Origin: Acorus gramineus
Lineage: Eukaryota > Streptophyta > Magnoliopsida > Acorales > Acoraceae
Reading direction: 5' to 3'
Length of the DNA stretch: 64,000 nucleotides
NCBI GenBank assembly: GCA_030737835.1
Contig: JAUJYN010000037.1
Location: forward strand, 1,257,599-1,321,598
Shown: piece after piece, positions 1 through 14,133 of the stretch
How the letters are laid out: the number at the start of each line of letters is the position of its first letter
How positions within the stretch are numbered: the first letter of the stretch is position 1
Translations under genes and position numbers: made by a program
The notes under the pieces: generated by a model
Databases searched by the model: none
The model's input: only the letters and a program-made list of their open reading frames with translations
What the model was told of the DNA's origin: nothing

Positions 1-3000
1 CGGGCATAGGAGCAAGGTCACGAATGCCTGAAAAATCAGTATTTTACAATGATGATTATTTATAATTCTATTTCAAATAAAATCAAAATAATATACTCAT
101 GTAGCTTAATTAAGTTCATAAAATACCAATACAAGCGCTTCAAGAAAGTGGTTTAGACGGTCATGCGATGTGAAGTTCATAATGAAGAACACGAGATGAG
201 TGAACAACAAACTGATGGTAATGGCCATCAGAAATGCAGAACTCAAAAACGCGTTCTGGTAAGTGTAGGCCGTCTTGGGGTTTTTTATTTCAAAAATAAA
301 ATAATTATTGATCCCGGTCTTCCTCCACTCGTAGAGGTCGCAGCCGTAAACAAATATCGCTAAGCTAATGCATGCGAACACTCTGCATCAATGGACAAGA
401 AAATAATGTCAATTTGGTATCGTAATTTTAAATATACATAATCATTCACATATTATATACTTATTTTACAGTTACAACCCAACTTATAGAAACCCGAGAT
501 AATTTCCAATTTTTTAAAATATAAACCTAAAACATTTAGAATTTCATAAAGCCAATTTCAACGCATGTCCAAGTTAAGACTATGAATTGGACTTTCTACT
601 TCTTCAGAAAAAACAGACTATAAATTAGACTATGAAAATGAAGGGCATGTGATGAGTGATATTGTTGTGGGCCTACACTAGGAACTAAACCAAAGGGGAC
701 TCAGTAGCCTAAAACATATTCTAACATCAGATTTATGTAAACAAATCCAGTTTATATATAGTCTATCACAGTTTTCAAAAAAAAAAAAAAACCATATTCT
801 AACATTTATGTCATTTGGTTTCATAAAAAAAAAACATTTATGCCATCTGATTTAAATACCTATATTGCATTTCACTAGAATAATTTTATAAAAGTTTTAC
901 TCCCTTTGTCAAGAAAGTTTACTGTATCTTGCAAATTTGTTCAATATAATTGAAATATTTATCAATCAAGCAAATATTCTTGTATAAATTAACCTTAATA
1001 TATCTAATTTATGGAGAAAATGTCAGAACGCACCTGAAGAAGGGACCGGTGGTTTTTATGTACTCTGGCATGTAAAAAACATTGGAGAAATGTCCCAAAA
1101 TCATGTATACTGATAAACCAAATAGTATAAATCCTATACATATACCTGCAACATTTATCAAAATAAAACATATCATGAAAATATAAATTAAAGCACATAA
1201 AAACAATTAATTTAGCTATGAAGAATTAACACAAATGGATGACTTCAACTTAATTAAAATTAATATACTAGTGGATATGATGTTGTTGAGATGATTAAAA
1301 TAATTTCATTTCACAGAAATTTTAAACCACATGATGCGCTTATTTTGTTTGAGCCAGACATTCTAAAGCCCCTGTGATCATGAGTTAAAGAGGAATGTGA
1401 TGATCACGTGTGTCCATGTCCATTAATCAACAAATTAATTAAATATTTGATTTAATAAACTGGGTAGAACTAAACCATACATATATATGTGTGTGTGTAT
1501 AAAGTATAACCGTATTATTATTATGTAGAAAAATAATTAATTTTATTATAATCGGATGCAATTAAGAAAATTCAAGCTTTATTTCCTCCCGGGTTTTAAT
1601 CTTAAACCTTCTAACAAGTCATGCTTATAAAGTTTGGGTTAGGTTAGCTTTAACTTGGGTTAAAAAGGCGGTTAAGATTATTGCACAGTAATTTCTGTGG
1701 GTTTTCTTCTCTTTTTGGGACAATATGAGCCATCAAACGTCATCAAAATAACAACAAATTGACCGTGAATTATATCTCACTTAGCTTACCTCTTTTTTGT
1801 TGGAAAAGTTTAAAAATTAAATTATATCAAGAGATGCATAATTGTTTTTTTTTTTCAAATACAGTACTATTGGAATCAATTGCATGCATGTCCAAACATA
1901 TGCATTAATCCTGTATTAGTCAAAGAATTCCTACAATTAACATGAACAAGATGCATGCATGAGTGGAGACAGGGAATTATACATTCTAGGGTGCGGTGCA
2001 CTACATTTAAAAATTTAATAAAACTTTTATTCTTATATTAAGAAAAAAAATATTAAATGTTTTTTTAATAAATAAAACAAAATGATAAAGATATGTACAA
2101 AAAAATATAATGCAATGTTATTTGAGTCGAGTCATATGATATTTACTTTAAATCATATTATTGTACTTGATTTAATATATTTTTTTATGACTAAATGAAA
2201 ATACATATATTATAATATACCAATATTAAACATATAGCAAAAAAAGTTTTGTAAAATATGGGCCGGCCATCTGCCCTGAATTTAGAGATGCCAATCAAAA
2301 CTGAAATAAAATATGAGTATCCGCATATATACCTGTAAAAGGGGTGATAATCGGAGAATCTATCGGCTGAGTTTCTTTTCCATAGAACTCCATTTGTTCT
2401 GATATGTTTTTGTCTTTGAAGTTCTTTGCGACGATAGACCCCACTTCGTCCACCAACTTCACCATCTGTTTCAAAAATCATCCCCTCTATTACACTTACA
2501 ACACTTACAACAGCTTTCATTAATAAGTAATTAATCAACTATACCTCATAATGAAAGGCCAAAAAAAAAAGTCTAGTTTTTAAACTGAATTCTCCAACAA
2601 CGACTACTATACACCTTATGATCATGTGCATGCATAACCAGGAATTGGCCCATATTATTTGTTGTCCTTCTTCCTTGTTTTTTTATATCTCAACAAACAT
2701 AAAATGTCTCTATAGTAACAAAATTATAATTCAATCAACCGAAAAAGCAAGGGTCGCTAAACTAATCAATTGTGTTATATAATATATATACATCATATAT
2801 GGTAGAGTTCCATAAAGACTAAAGTAGCCCTGATTTAATCACTTTCTGCTTTCAGATTTATAACTCATATATTAATTTATTAAGATAAACAAACATGGCG
2901 CCAAGGTCCTTGATCAATTTACTTAAGTCAGGTTCATTTTCTCTTTTTTGAGACACCGAACAGTACAATGGATCTGAAAAAAAAAAAAGGTTAAAAGTTT

Positions 3001-6000
3001 ACTAGTTCAACCGTTAGGTTATCATAAAATAATAAGTATATTAATTATTATTATTAAATAAAAAAATTTCATAAAAAATGTGAAATATTTTATAAAAAAA
3101 ATCTTCACATAATTATCAAGTATTAAGACAATTTTTTTTTTAGATTTTACTTAGCATTTTAAACACTGTGATCATTTTAAATATCACCTTTTTTAGTTTC
3201 TGTTTTTAATCAAAATATTGTTGTATATGTGATTTTATCTGATCATGTATAGATTAATTATTCAAAGTTCCGAATTGTTCTCTTAAGGTATGAGTAACAC
3301 GTCTCACAAACTGTATGGCATTGATTAAGGGTTTTTTAAAAACCAATCGTGACTTGCATGTACAACTTAATTCTTTGCTCATTTGTGTATACCTTGTTAG
3401 AGGTCGCCAAGTAGGAAAAATTAACCTTCCTCAAATATTTCTCTGATTCCTTCTTAGCAGAGGCCTGCAAAGGAAAACTAGCTTGTTAGTGAAAAAATAA
3501 ATTGACACATATATATATTGTTTTTGGTAAGCTTTTATTCGATAAACTGAGTGGCAATGATCAAGATTAGATTATAACAAGGTATACAAGAAAAAAGATT
3601 AGATTATAAAGACTAAAAAAATTTTTAGGGGTATGAAAAAGGTTTTACAAGAAACTATATCGTTCAATCTGATATCTATATGGAGCTGGATAGAAGAAAA
3701 GGATGCATACCAAAAGAGGTATTGAAAAAGCATGTTTTCTCATTAATGCGATTTGGAATTGAAAGTCATTTAACATTTCCTTAATTGCCAAAGTAGAGCA
3801 GGAATATTAATGAAAACTTTTCTTTAATTAAGCTAATCGTTGATCACAATAGAAAAAAAAAAAGAAATAAGGACCAACTGTATAGTTGCCCTCATTTGAT
3901 GCATCACATGCAAAAACTGAAGACTTATCAACCACTTTGTTACCCCTTTAGTCAGTCACATTAGTAAGTTCTGTAGGTCTCCAAGTATACACCGTTCATA
4001 AATCAATTAATTACTGTATCAATAGTTCTGCAGATCGTTATATAGGTTTAGTTTTCATCTTTAACAACCAGAAAAATTAAGGCCAACTATATATGGTTAC
4101 CCTCCTTTCATGCCTCACATGCAAATTATAAAGACTTCTCAGCCACTTTATTACCCCTTCAGTCAATTACATTCATATATAATGATATTACTTAAAAACT
4201 TTAAAATATAGCTAGCGTTTATTACCTCCATAAACTTGCAAACGTTAACAAGCTTCTCTAGTATTTTCGTGAAGCCCTCCATATTCAGGGACCTGCAGTG
4301 CAAAGAATAACAGATTAATAAACAATTAGTTCAATTAAATATGTACACAAAGGACAAGATTTATTATTAAATATCTAGTTGCACATAGAAGATCTCTGTA
4401 AAAATCAGCGATCCGACTCAGAGTATCGGCTGATTTGGATCGATCAACTTTTCGAAATCGAGTTATGGGTTTGGTTGGTGCCTCAGTTGAAATCGGATTG
4501 AGTGTATCATGCAATAATAATGAATTAATTCTAAATTTTTTTAGATATGTTCATGTTTGATCATATATTACTGAGGTATGAGATTGATACACATATATAT
4601 AATTTAATTTGAGAACAAATCTGTAATAGCTAGGGTTCATTTCAGCTGGTTGAGGTCACAGATTCAGACTTAATTTAATATTATTAAGATAATGAATTCA
4701 TTATTTTATTTATTTATTACAGAGTTTTATTTAACATTAGGGCAATGATTTGAATTAGCTACGTTATTTTAATTTTTAAAAATATATATTTTCTGTTTCT
4801 GTATGTCTGGTTTTGTCTAAAATTTAAACGGTAACTGTGTATACGGCATGCATGCCTGACCATTTCATCCTGCCACGTACGTAAGAACAAAAATATCAAA
4901 TCAACCCACAATTTTGTCGTTTTTCAATTTTTGCATGTACTAGGATTCCTTTCAGGCGTCACAGAAGCACATTGATATTTTAATATTATAAATTTATTAT
5001 TTTTTAATGGTAAAACTACTATATATTACTTAATATAAGATTAATGGATTTGAATTATTACATCATTCTAAATTTTAAAATTATTTTCTTCGTCAATGCC
5101 AGGCATCTTTTATACTTTTTATTATTATGTATACGTTCCCACGCATGCAAAGTTTGCAATCTGCAAGACCATTTCCCATGCAAAATCAACGTACGTAACG
5201 AACAAGAAAATAAATAGTAAATCAATTCACAGGGCCTACATAAAATACATACATGCATACATATAATCGAACTACCTGTAGCTAATCAGCGAGGCGAGGC
5301 CCCTTCGCAACTCGACGAAGCCTTCTCCGATGAGCTCCTTGTAGGCAGCATCGACTGTCGGGTCCGCTCGATCCTGTGTACCTACAGTTGCTCCTGTTGA
5401 GCTCACCGAGCCGTCTTCGTCGGAACCCACCACTTCCCTGATCTCATCGTCGTCTGACGCCATGGAGTATCCCAAATCTACCCCGTCATAGTGGTCTTCC
5501 TCCGGCGCGTGAGAAGACTCTGTCATACGGTGTATTAATTGAGTTCCCATTAAGAACTAATTATATAACATTAAGAAAAGCATATAAATCTTGTTTACCA
5601 GAGATAAAATGGGAGGCTGCAGTAGCAACAGGGGAGTCAGAGGGACTGGGGTGACGTGAGAAGCGATGAGGGTCATTGAGGATTGTGAGTTGCCTGCTCA
5701 AATCATCACACCTCTTGATGAACTCCTCCACTTTCGTCTCAAAGAAGCTGCTCACCTTCTGCAGCTCCTCATCGAGTTTTTCAAAAAAACTCCTCATCGC
5801 CTTCGTTAGTTTGTCCCCCACCAAAAAAAAATAAAAAAATAGAGAGCGCATTAGTTAGTTTAACAACTTGTTATGAGCTATAAAATGAAACACATTAAGT
5901 ATGGTTCAAAAAACCTTGTTTTGTTCCGAAGTGATTTGAACTCGATAGTCACCGTTACGTTGTCTCAGACCCTTAAAAAAAAACAAAAGGAAAGTCACAT

Positions 6001-6281
6001 TTGTGGAAAAACTTAATTATACAGTTTCAAAAGCATTAGAAAATATTTTTTTTTTTTACTGTGCATGCAATCATACAAACCTGGGTGAGTCTTCTCTTCA
6101 GAAGCTGAACCTGACGGTAATCTATGCCGAAGAAGAAGTTGAGGCGACCATTTAATGTGGTTGGAGTCTCCTGTAGCTTTTCGATCTTCTTGATGTATTC
6201 CTTCAGATGTTGATAGTCGAGGCAGTCCTCCTTCCACTCTCGGACCAACTCTGTCGTCTCCAGTTTCTTTGAAAATGTCAT
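1..6281 (-). CDS. PHO1: PHO1-A: PHO1-family phosphate exporter, 3' end beyond the window
   Basis: SPX-EXS protein of the PHO1 family, which moves phosphate out of cells or endomembranes. Visible exons (minus strand): 6281-6081, 5971-5915, 5800-5599, 5519-5276, 4292-4226, 3464-3393, 2465-2333, 1145-1034, 382-127, 27-1. All have GT..AG borders and compatible phases, giving 457 open codons before the left edge. Exons 1-6 encode the SPX domain: MTFSKKLE start, a YQHLKEYIKKIEKL helix, and the KLDEELQKVSSFFETK helix, whose lysines are typical of the phosphate/inositol-phosphate pocket. Exons 8-10 begin the membrane part (GHFSNVFYMPEYIKTTGPFF, then YGCDLYEWRK). The ATG at 6281 is chosen because it aligns with the start of PHO1-C; an upstream in-frame GTG is not used. 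An acceptor-like TTTGCAG lies 9 bases before it, so a 5'UTR intron is possible. The exon 3 acceptor differs from the other copies (ACG instead of AAG three bases earlier), so the AAG|GCG junction is assumed. Relative to PHO1-C, exon 1 is 13 codons shorter. No break seen. Confidence 0.9.
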
Positions 6282-6299
6282 TTTTGTCACTGCAAATTA

Positions 6300-6500
6300 A
6301 AACATAAAATTTTCAAATTTTGTTTTTTTTATTGGTGGTCGCGGCTGTGGCGTGGTTGTGGTGGTCGCAGCTGTGGAGTGTGGGAGGTATGGAGGCTGTG
6401 ATGGTAGTGGTGGTGGTGATGGTGTTAATGCGGTGGCTGCGATGTTGGTTCCGTGGTGGCTGCAATGGTGGTGGTTAGTGGAAGGAGGCTGAGGGAAAGA
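6300..6500 (-). other. PHO1-A leader or 5'UTR intron, CCA/CAC-rich
   Basis: On the sense strand of PHO1-A this stretch is rich in CCA, CAC and CTC triplets (GGT/GTG on the plus strand). PHO1-B and PHO1-C also have CACCACTCACC-rich leaders, so this looks like a diverged, expanded version of the same leader. Short proline/threonine-rich open frames here are by-products of the repeats. Confidence 0.4.
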
Positions 6501-6640
6501 AGATGCATGAGTAGTGAGAGTGGAAAAAAAAAAACAAAAACAAAAATGCAATCACACAGATAGAAAAATAGCCAACTCACAACTAAGAGCCTGTTTTTCT
6601 TCTTCTGATAATGATGATGAACGACCCATACATCTCCCCT

Positions 6641-6650
6641 GTATATATAG
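6641..6650 (-). promoter_or_regulatory. TATA box of PHO1-A
   Basis: A CTATATATAC box read on the minus strand, about 360 bases before the PHO1-A start codon. This is plausible if a leader intron ends at the TTTGCAG just before the ATG; a donor-like GTGAGT lies near 6575. A run of 14 G (6665-6678) lies directly upstream. Position and sequence are seen; function is inferred. Confidence 0.45.
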
Positions 6651-6899
6651 GGGGAGGAGGAGGCGGGGGGGGGGGGGGAGGGGATTGTTAATAATGATAT
6701 TTTTGAGTTTTTGATGCAAACCAAACCCACCCCATCCCATGTCAACCTAACCCATACTCCTCTCGGTTTGCAGAGACCTAAAGGAAGAAGGAGATGAAAA
6801 AACTGTGGGAATGGGCTTGCAGTTGTAAAGTGATATATACATGGGGTGGGATTAGTTTTCAAAAAATATGAGGGGGTGGGCTATTTAACGGGGTGAATT

Positions 6900-9800
6900 T
6901 TTCATAAAATGGGGTGAATATAACCACCCCCTAAATATTCTTCCGTCAAGCTTAAAAAATATGTGGATAGAAGTAAAAACACATCACATTAAGACTTTGA
7001 CTACAAACTATTTAAACTTTACTATAAACAAAATATTATAGTCAAACTACATAACAAAAATCAAAATAGTTAAGGTGGTAAAGTATAATAATTTTTTATA
7101 ATTATGCCTGGATGTTGTTTATTCTCAGTTATAAAGAAGAAAAAAAACTATTACTATAATATAATAAAACAAACACAAAAGTAAAAAGTTATTGAAATTG
7201 AGAAAGTGATGGGGAAGAACAATTTATTCTATTTATTATAAAATAAATAAATAATTAGAATAAAATATAAAAAACTTAATTTGATTTTAAAATGAAAATA
7301 AAGATATGATCATCAACATGATGAAATAATATCTATTCCCATTTTTATCAATTTTGATAAGATGGACGTTTATCCTCTAAACTAAGGTGGTATTTAACTT
7401 GACTTTATCCCTTTGTATTCATAAACATATCCATCAAACAAACAAAATAGTATTTTGAACACTATTAGATCGTCATAAATAAATTATGGTGAAAGGATTG
7501 ATTGAAAATAGTAATAATTGAAAGGGCAGAAGTAATTTGTCTGTGAATTAGTCATGCAGTCCACATCTCCAATGTGAATCAATGCACTGATGCCGCATCC
7601 GGTAATATGCCACCTACTAACATTCAATCATCACAATGTGAAAACCTAACCAATAAGCATAGCATGGCACATTGGGTTTGTTCATTTTTATTATACCACA
7701 TATATGCAACATAGTTGGCTCACTATATATGGTTTCATGGATTAAATGATTCCATTGACATTCCAAGAGAGGCGGTCCTAGTTCTAGAAGCGCTGGCGAA
7801 ATATGGTCGTGAAAGGTGGAGTCCAGGTGGTGTTGCAATTACAAGACCACATATTAGAAGTTTGGTAGTTAGAAGTTTGGTAGTCCCACATATAAATGCA
7901 TGTACATCTTTGTATACCTCTGATCCTGTAAACTGACTTTCGATATGATATATAATATGCCCTGGTGGCACACCTTATCAAAAAAAAAAAAAGATTCCAT
8001 GCATTGACATGATCAACACCCTGGTTACAATGTCAAAATACAAATGTTTTTTGTTAAATTTTTGGGATCAAAATGATAAATGGAAAAGAGATGTAAATGG
8101 ATTAGACATATTTCTGGTTCCAAGACTTCCAAACGAATACATATATACCTTTTGTTACTTTGGGAAAATGGAAAATATATGTAAAATAAATTTGCTTAAA
8201 GTATTAGCTAAATAACTTAATTCTCAATACAAGTACTTAGGATTGTTTATATTAATTTCCTGGCCACCAAACCATCTCACCCCATCCACAGGAGGTCAGT
8301 AAATTAAGTCGTATTCCTTACCCCATCCACAGGAGGTTTATTTCATTGAATGAATGAATGCCTTATCCACATGACCCTGATGGTTTAAGGAATATTGTCC
8401 CTGTTATACGTCCCATCAAACACAGTGATTTGCATTCAGTGTGTGTTTGATGGGTTCCCACAGTGCAGAAGTGCAGGGAAAAATTTAAAAACTGGCTCAA
8501 ATCAATGCATGCATGCAAGACAGCTAAGAGAGAAGAGCATCTCTTTATTCTAACAAACATTTCACAGTAATCAAAATTAGACAAGTGGTTTTTAAAAACA
8601 AAAATATGGAAAGAATTAAATATGTGCCATTGCTCTTTCAATGCTTGTGTTAGGCACTTATTTCAGCTACCTAAATTGCGTCATCTTAGACCATTCAAAC
8701 TTCATATATATAGTAATCTCCAAACCACGATGAAATAAAGTACAAAAATATGAAAGCTTTTAAGCCAAAAAGAATATGCTAAGCTAATTAAGGAATGCAG
8801 TCAGCACAATTGGTTAATTTACCTCCCTTGGCTATAGATAGGGATTCACATGGCCCTTGTTTTAAATGAGGCACACATGCAAATCTTCAATATTAAGATT
8901 GTCGGTCATTACTTTAATTATATACATGGGTGAGATCGAAAACTTATTTATGGTGGTGAATAATGTTCTGGGCCCATGCTGCCCATGCATACTTCCTAGT
9001 ACTTAGTAGTCTACTACAACAGAGAGGTCATTCTCGTTTCTAAATACAGTTATTAATACATATACAATTAACGTGAAATACTATATTCGTCTTTGAATTT
9101 GGAGATGAGACCCACTCGCTACATCCTATCAACCGGTCTTCATGTCCTTGTCATATATGTGTTTAGGATACGAAATTTTATGACTTTTTACGTGTGTTAA
9201 TCTGAATTAGAAACTGATCAAATTGCTGGTGATTCAATTGTTTGTACTCCCTTCAAAATGAATACGATAACCCAATATTTAATTAATTTAATTGATTTGC
9301 ATAATCCTAAATCTGAATCAACGGCTGTGAATTAATGTTGATGAAAGCAATTCCATCCTTTTTAAGCCTCACCCCCAAAAAAAGAAAAAAAAATTCCATA
9401 CTTTTTAAGCAACTCAATATAAAACAAGATCGCTGAGCATCTCCAATCCTATATCCAAACATTTATTCAAATTTAAATCTGAGTAAAAGCCACCAAAAAC
9501 CTTATCCAACCATTTACCAATACCCATACTAAATCAAGTTTTTACTTAAATCTTTACTCAAATCAAGCGAGACTCAAATCTCTACCCAAATTTTTAACAT
9601 CTTTTTTTTTTCATTTATCTCTACATTTTCTTCAAATGTGACATTTTTTTTTCTTCAACTCCACTTTTAGTTAAATTATATTAGATGCTTTCCCACCCCC
9701 AATATTTTCACCATCTCTTAAAACCAAAAAAAAAAAAAAAAATTGATCTTCTTTCTTGAGTCTTATTTTTGTTTTTTAACTTCTTATTTTTACTCCAATA

Positions 9801-10880
9801 AAAAATATATTATATTTTTTTTTTTCAACAAATTGAATGATAATAATTTTTAAATTTAAATATCTTAAAAAAAAGAAAAATTAATTAGTAAAAATGTTCA
9901 GAAAAATGACTTTAAAAATATTTATGAAAAATAATTAAAAAATAAAATAAATTATTTAAAAGATTTAAATAGAACATAAAGTAAAGATTGAAGACACCTG
10001 ATAGTTGAAGAAGTAAACTTTTACACGTTTGAGTAAGGGCGGGAGAGGACTCGCGTGACCAATTTCAATTACAGGGGCATTTTTGTAATTCCCATTGAGT
10101 AGCGATTATTTTCAACCTATTCAAAGCTGTTGTTAGTCCAACACGTGGTAGTCTACGTCGATTTCAGATCTGTTCATCTATATATTAGCGGATGACAACG
10201 GTTGATTAGATGGTCCAACTGACTTTTTTTCAGAGCTTCTGAAACTGTCATAAATTTTAATATATATAATATATATAATGTGAATTTTAATTTTAATTTT
10301 TTTTTACATAAAAATGATATAATAAATTTATTTTATGTTTAATAGGTATATTATATTCTTATAAAATTGTAATATATTATATTGAAACAATGCAACAATA
10401 ATAATTAAAAATAATAATTTTTTTCAGTTATGATTCTAGTCTCATATATTACAGTCCCACGTTAATGAGGTATGTACCTCTTTTAAAAAATTTAATATTT
10501 ATATTTCATATAAGAGGTATTGATAGGTTATTTGATGTGATGAGATATGTTTTTTTTTTATTTGTAGATGAGCCTCAATTATTAATGGGAATAGATAAAT
10601 TGAGTATAGCTTATTTTATGGGTTATTTAGAATTATTATACTCTTTTATACACATTTAAACTGGATAATATCAAGTTATAGTATGTAAATAAACAATCAT
10701 TTTTCATATTTATTTTTATACTATTCTTTTACCACTCTTATCAACGCTTAACAAGTTCCCCAAAACGGGGGGTTATTTTTTTCATCCCTGGAAAGTAAAA
10801 GGGGGACCAGTGGATCCCACAGTTCCAGTTTTACCATTCTCTGCTGATTCGTTGTCGCCTTCCATTGGAGGAAGATTCCA
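6900..10880. other. Intergenic, AT-rich, no gene recognised
   Basis: Upstream of PHO1-A. Short hairpins are visible, for example around 6866-6936 (GGGGGTGG / CCACCCCC) and 8412-8455 (CCCATCAAACACA / TGTGTTTGATGGG). A tandem 15-mer (AGAAGTTTGGTAGTT) lies at 7856-7885. GAGCATCTCCAAT at 9437 resembles a terminus common in plant miniature elements, but I find no matching other end. Open frames here are short and have no family features. Confidence 0.5.
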
Positions 10881-11499
10881 AAAAAGTATTAAAAAAAAAA
10901 AAATTAGGATAGATAGACAGATGGATGGATAGAGAGGACACATAGAGATAGAAAGAGAAATGTGTTGGACATTAAAAGATCATGGGCCCGTAAAGCTTTG
11001 GGTAGCTTGATATTTAATTACTAGAAAACTATTTCATAGTATTATATGCATTTATGCATGGTTAGAAAATATCAGTTCTGATTAATTAACCAACAAACGG
11101 GTATGCATGTCTTACCAAAAAAAAAGAAAGATGCGACTGCATGTCTTACCCAAAAACAACAAAGATTCGTCTACATGGGGAAATAATTTTATGTGGCATA
11201 ATTATTGTTGAAATAGACACGCCAAGTGCATAACCCGGAATAGGCACTTGTATGATGAGAATAGCTTAGGCGATTGCAGGAGCTCCTATGAGAAATTTTT
11301 TTTGTTCTGACATGCATGGAAAATGCCAGAAAAACCCTCACTGTTTGGTTATACATAATATATATTATATATATTCCCGGATGCAGTTATAATTATGATT
11401 GTTGATATAACCCCCGAGTGAAATGATCAACTACCTAGGTAGAAATATTATTTAATTGTCCAATGAAAGAAAATGGATTTTTGTTAGATAACTTTTCGT

Positions 11500-11880
11500 G
11501 ATTTGTTTAATATAAAAAACATGTTCATGCAATATGTCGTCCATTGTATAGCAGTGATTATTTCTTTTCACGTTTCACAAATTTTTATAGTAGCATTAAT
11601 GATCAAAAAACCAATAGTGACATGCATGTGCATGTTCTTTACACATGCATTTGTGAATACCTCGTCTAAGTCGCAAAGTAGGATAACTAATTAATTGACC
11701 CTTCTTTAAAATTTTCCCTGAATCATATCCTGCCCTGGTAGAGTGGTAGACACCTGCAAGAAAAACTACCTTGTTAATAAAAAGTATAAGTTATGACACA
11801 ACACATATATAGGTCTTGTTTTTTGCAAGCTTCTAATTTATTTGATAAACAGAGTGGCAATGATGGAAACCTCATCTGCT
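11500..11880 (-). pseudogene. PHO1 exon 6 / intron 6 relic
   Basis: On the minus strand this matches the exon 6 neighbourhood of PHO1-A (3290-3560): an intron 5 tail with GAGTGGCAATGAT, an acceptor-like TTGCAG at about 11756, a decayed exon 6 (11755-11665) with internal stops, then intron 6 sequence with CATGCATGT. No flanking PHO1 exons are present. Seen by direct comparison; not coding. Confidence 0.6.
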
Positions 11881-12949
11881 GGTTTTTTTTTTTTTTTGTT
11901 TTTATCACTTGTTTTAAGCTGGACCTGATGGTTCTGTAGGAGTTATATGTTGTATTTCCACTTTGGGTTTTGGACTTATTAAATAAAAATTTAATTCGGA
12001 GCCTATCACTTTAAAAATAAAAAAATAAAAAAAATGAAACATTGTGATGAGTATGTGGTATGTACCCCACGAGAATGACAGCCAACTCCAATGGGAGCAG
12101 TGAATTCTGAAATAATGTCATGGTAAATGGAAAATTAATGATATGTCCCCTTAGCTGCTCGCAACTTTGTCTACAGTATTCAATTGTTTTGAATTATTTT
12201 TTTTAAATACATAAAAACTTGTACATCAATTATATAATTAAAAAATAAAAAAATATATAATTATAAATCAGTACGGATATTTATTTTTTTGAAATAATGA
12301 AAAAACAAAAGTTGAGCATACACTGTACGAATTGAGTATATATTGTACTAGTATATTATGCACTCTTTGTTAGTGGATTGTGCATTATATAGTTGAACTA
12401 TAGATAGAACTACAAGCGGAACTGAGTGTATTAATACTTTAATGCTATTCACCAGCATTAAATCATGCATTGTTAATAAATCATAGCAACATTGTGTTTT
12501 GACATCACTACTGAAAACACATACAAATTACATTCATTAATTTAACTAAAATAACGTCACATTCATTCGTCAATTAAGAGATTCTATTGATTTTGATCAG
12601 CTTAAGGGAATCAGCCCACACCGTGCATGAAATAGAAGTGTCACGTGAACGAGATACCTCATACATGAAATCAACAGAAGTTTCAAAACATAAAGGGCCG
12701 GGGAACCAGACCATAGATAGACCTTTGAAACAAAACTTTGTCTCGAGTGTTTTTGCAAGGTATGAAATGGCATCCAGTACACACATGCTATACATATCGA
12801 TCCTGCAGTTACATAGGATTTCATGAGGAATCTAGATATATGTAGAAAAAGAGGGAGTGATGGATGACATATAACAGTCTCGATAATATCGTAATAATAA
12901 CTACACCTCAAATTAATTTAATTAATGATGCTATATCTCATGTATGTAT

Positions 12950-13570
12950 ATATGTATGATGCTATATTTCATAATGAGATTGTTTGATGACCAAGCTGCC
13001 TATTGATAAGTTAGATTTCTCGTTTTAGTATACTCTTTGATCACTAATGTAAGGATGTTTGTCATTTATTAAAAAATTGCAATGACTACTTATAATCAGT
13101 CGCTCTTTCTCACATTATACCGAAAAAAAAGAAGAGCGACCATAGAGCTTTATAAGAAATTAAATTCAGAGCTTATAAGAAATTAAATTTATCTTCATTG
13201 TTTTTGCAAATTAAATCACAGGATGACATCATTTTTGCATATTTAATATTAGCATATTCTATACATGGCTTCTGTGTTGAGTGATGGATGCAAAAAATCT
13301 TTAAAACATCAAAATAATTATTATAACCCAAACTAAATTTAATAATGCTATACGCGCACACCATATATGCATATATGTATACATCCCAAAGTGTCGCACT
13401 CCATTCCACGATGAGATTTGTGTGTTGAGCTGGCAGCTTACTGAATCAGAAATCTCATTTTAGTATAAATGCTAGCTCTCTTGACCAATATATGGATCTT
13501 GACATTTATTGTCATTTGTAAAAGAATGCAATGACAACTCATAATCAGTATCCATCACAAAAAAAAAAAA
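12950..13570. repeat. Diverged tandem repeat, two units about 440 bases apart
   Basis: Unit 1 (about 12960-13125) and unit 2 (about 13398-13560) share an ordered series: ATGAGAT-TGTGTTGA, an AGCTGCCTATTGA-like piece, CATTTTAGTATA, CATTTATTGTCATTT, GCAATGACAACT and ATAATCAGT. A 23-base tandem (GAGCTTATAAGAAATTAAAT) lies between them at 13146-13190. Confidence 0.55.
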
Positions 13571-13950
13571 AAACAATAATGTCAATAGTAATAGCATACT
13601 CAACATTATCAATAGTGGTATCCATCGTTTTTGTAACTGGCAATGTGTGAGATAGCCCTCAGTCATTTTTGGATATTTCATGTAAACCTGTCAATTATCT
13701 AAAAAAGATGTGTACTCGATCCAAATCCATATCTGAAAAATAAAAAATGTCTTATATTCAAAATCTGGAGTGAGGATATGGATATCAGTGTATATGATCT
13801 AAAAAATATCTGAATCCAACATATTTTATCAAATATTATATGTTCTCATTACATTATATATAGTTTATATGTATGATTAATCACAATTATAATATAATAT
13901 ATTACAATCAAATTTTAATATATATTATTCGAAAGAAAGAATAAGTCTTA

Positions 13951-14133
13951 GGTTGCGTTTGGTTCCACTTAAATTCAGTGCTTATTGGACTGAAACCGGA
14001 ATTTTTCAATGTTTTTTTTGTTACAAGTGTCTTTGGTTGAGACCCAAATAAGTACTCAAATGTTCCCTCTTTTCGCACAAATCCAAATTACTCTTGTAAT
14101 AAGCACTAATATTAAGTGGTGAACCAAACACAC
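13951..14133. mobile_element. PIF/Harbinger (Tourist-like) MITE, 183 bp
   Basis: The ends are imperfect inverted repeats: GTTGCGTTTGGTTCCACTTA on the left and, reverse-complemented, GTGTGTTTGGTTCACCACTT on the right. They are flanked by TTA at 13948-13950 and 14134-14136, the 3-base target duplication typical of the PIF/Harbinger superfamily. No open frame inside, so it is non-autonomous. Confidence 0.75.

Larger units (their letters stand above)
10880..13690. repeat. Segment paralogous to 56700-61250 (upstream flank of PHO1-C)
   Basis: Several patches match the region upstream of PHO1-C in the same orientation: 11100-11175 with 56786-56860; 11945-12030 with 57105-57180 (TATTTCCACTTTGGGTTTT-like); 12415-12430 with 61190-61205 (GGAACTGAGTGTAT); and 12686-12960 with 60610-60900 (CATAAAGG-CCGGGG, then TTTTTGCAAGG-ATGA). 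The order is partly shuffled. The match suggests that PHO1-A and PHO1-C with their flanks arose by a direct duplication. Confidence 0.6.
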
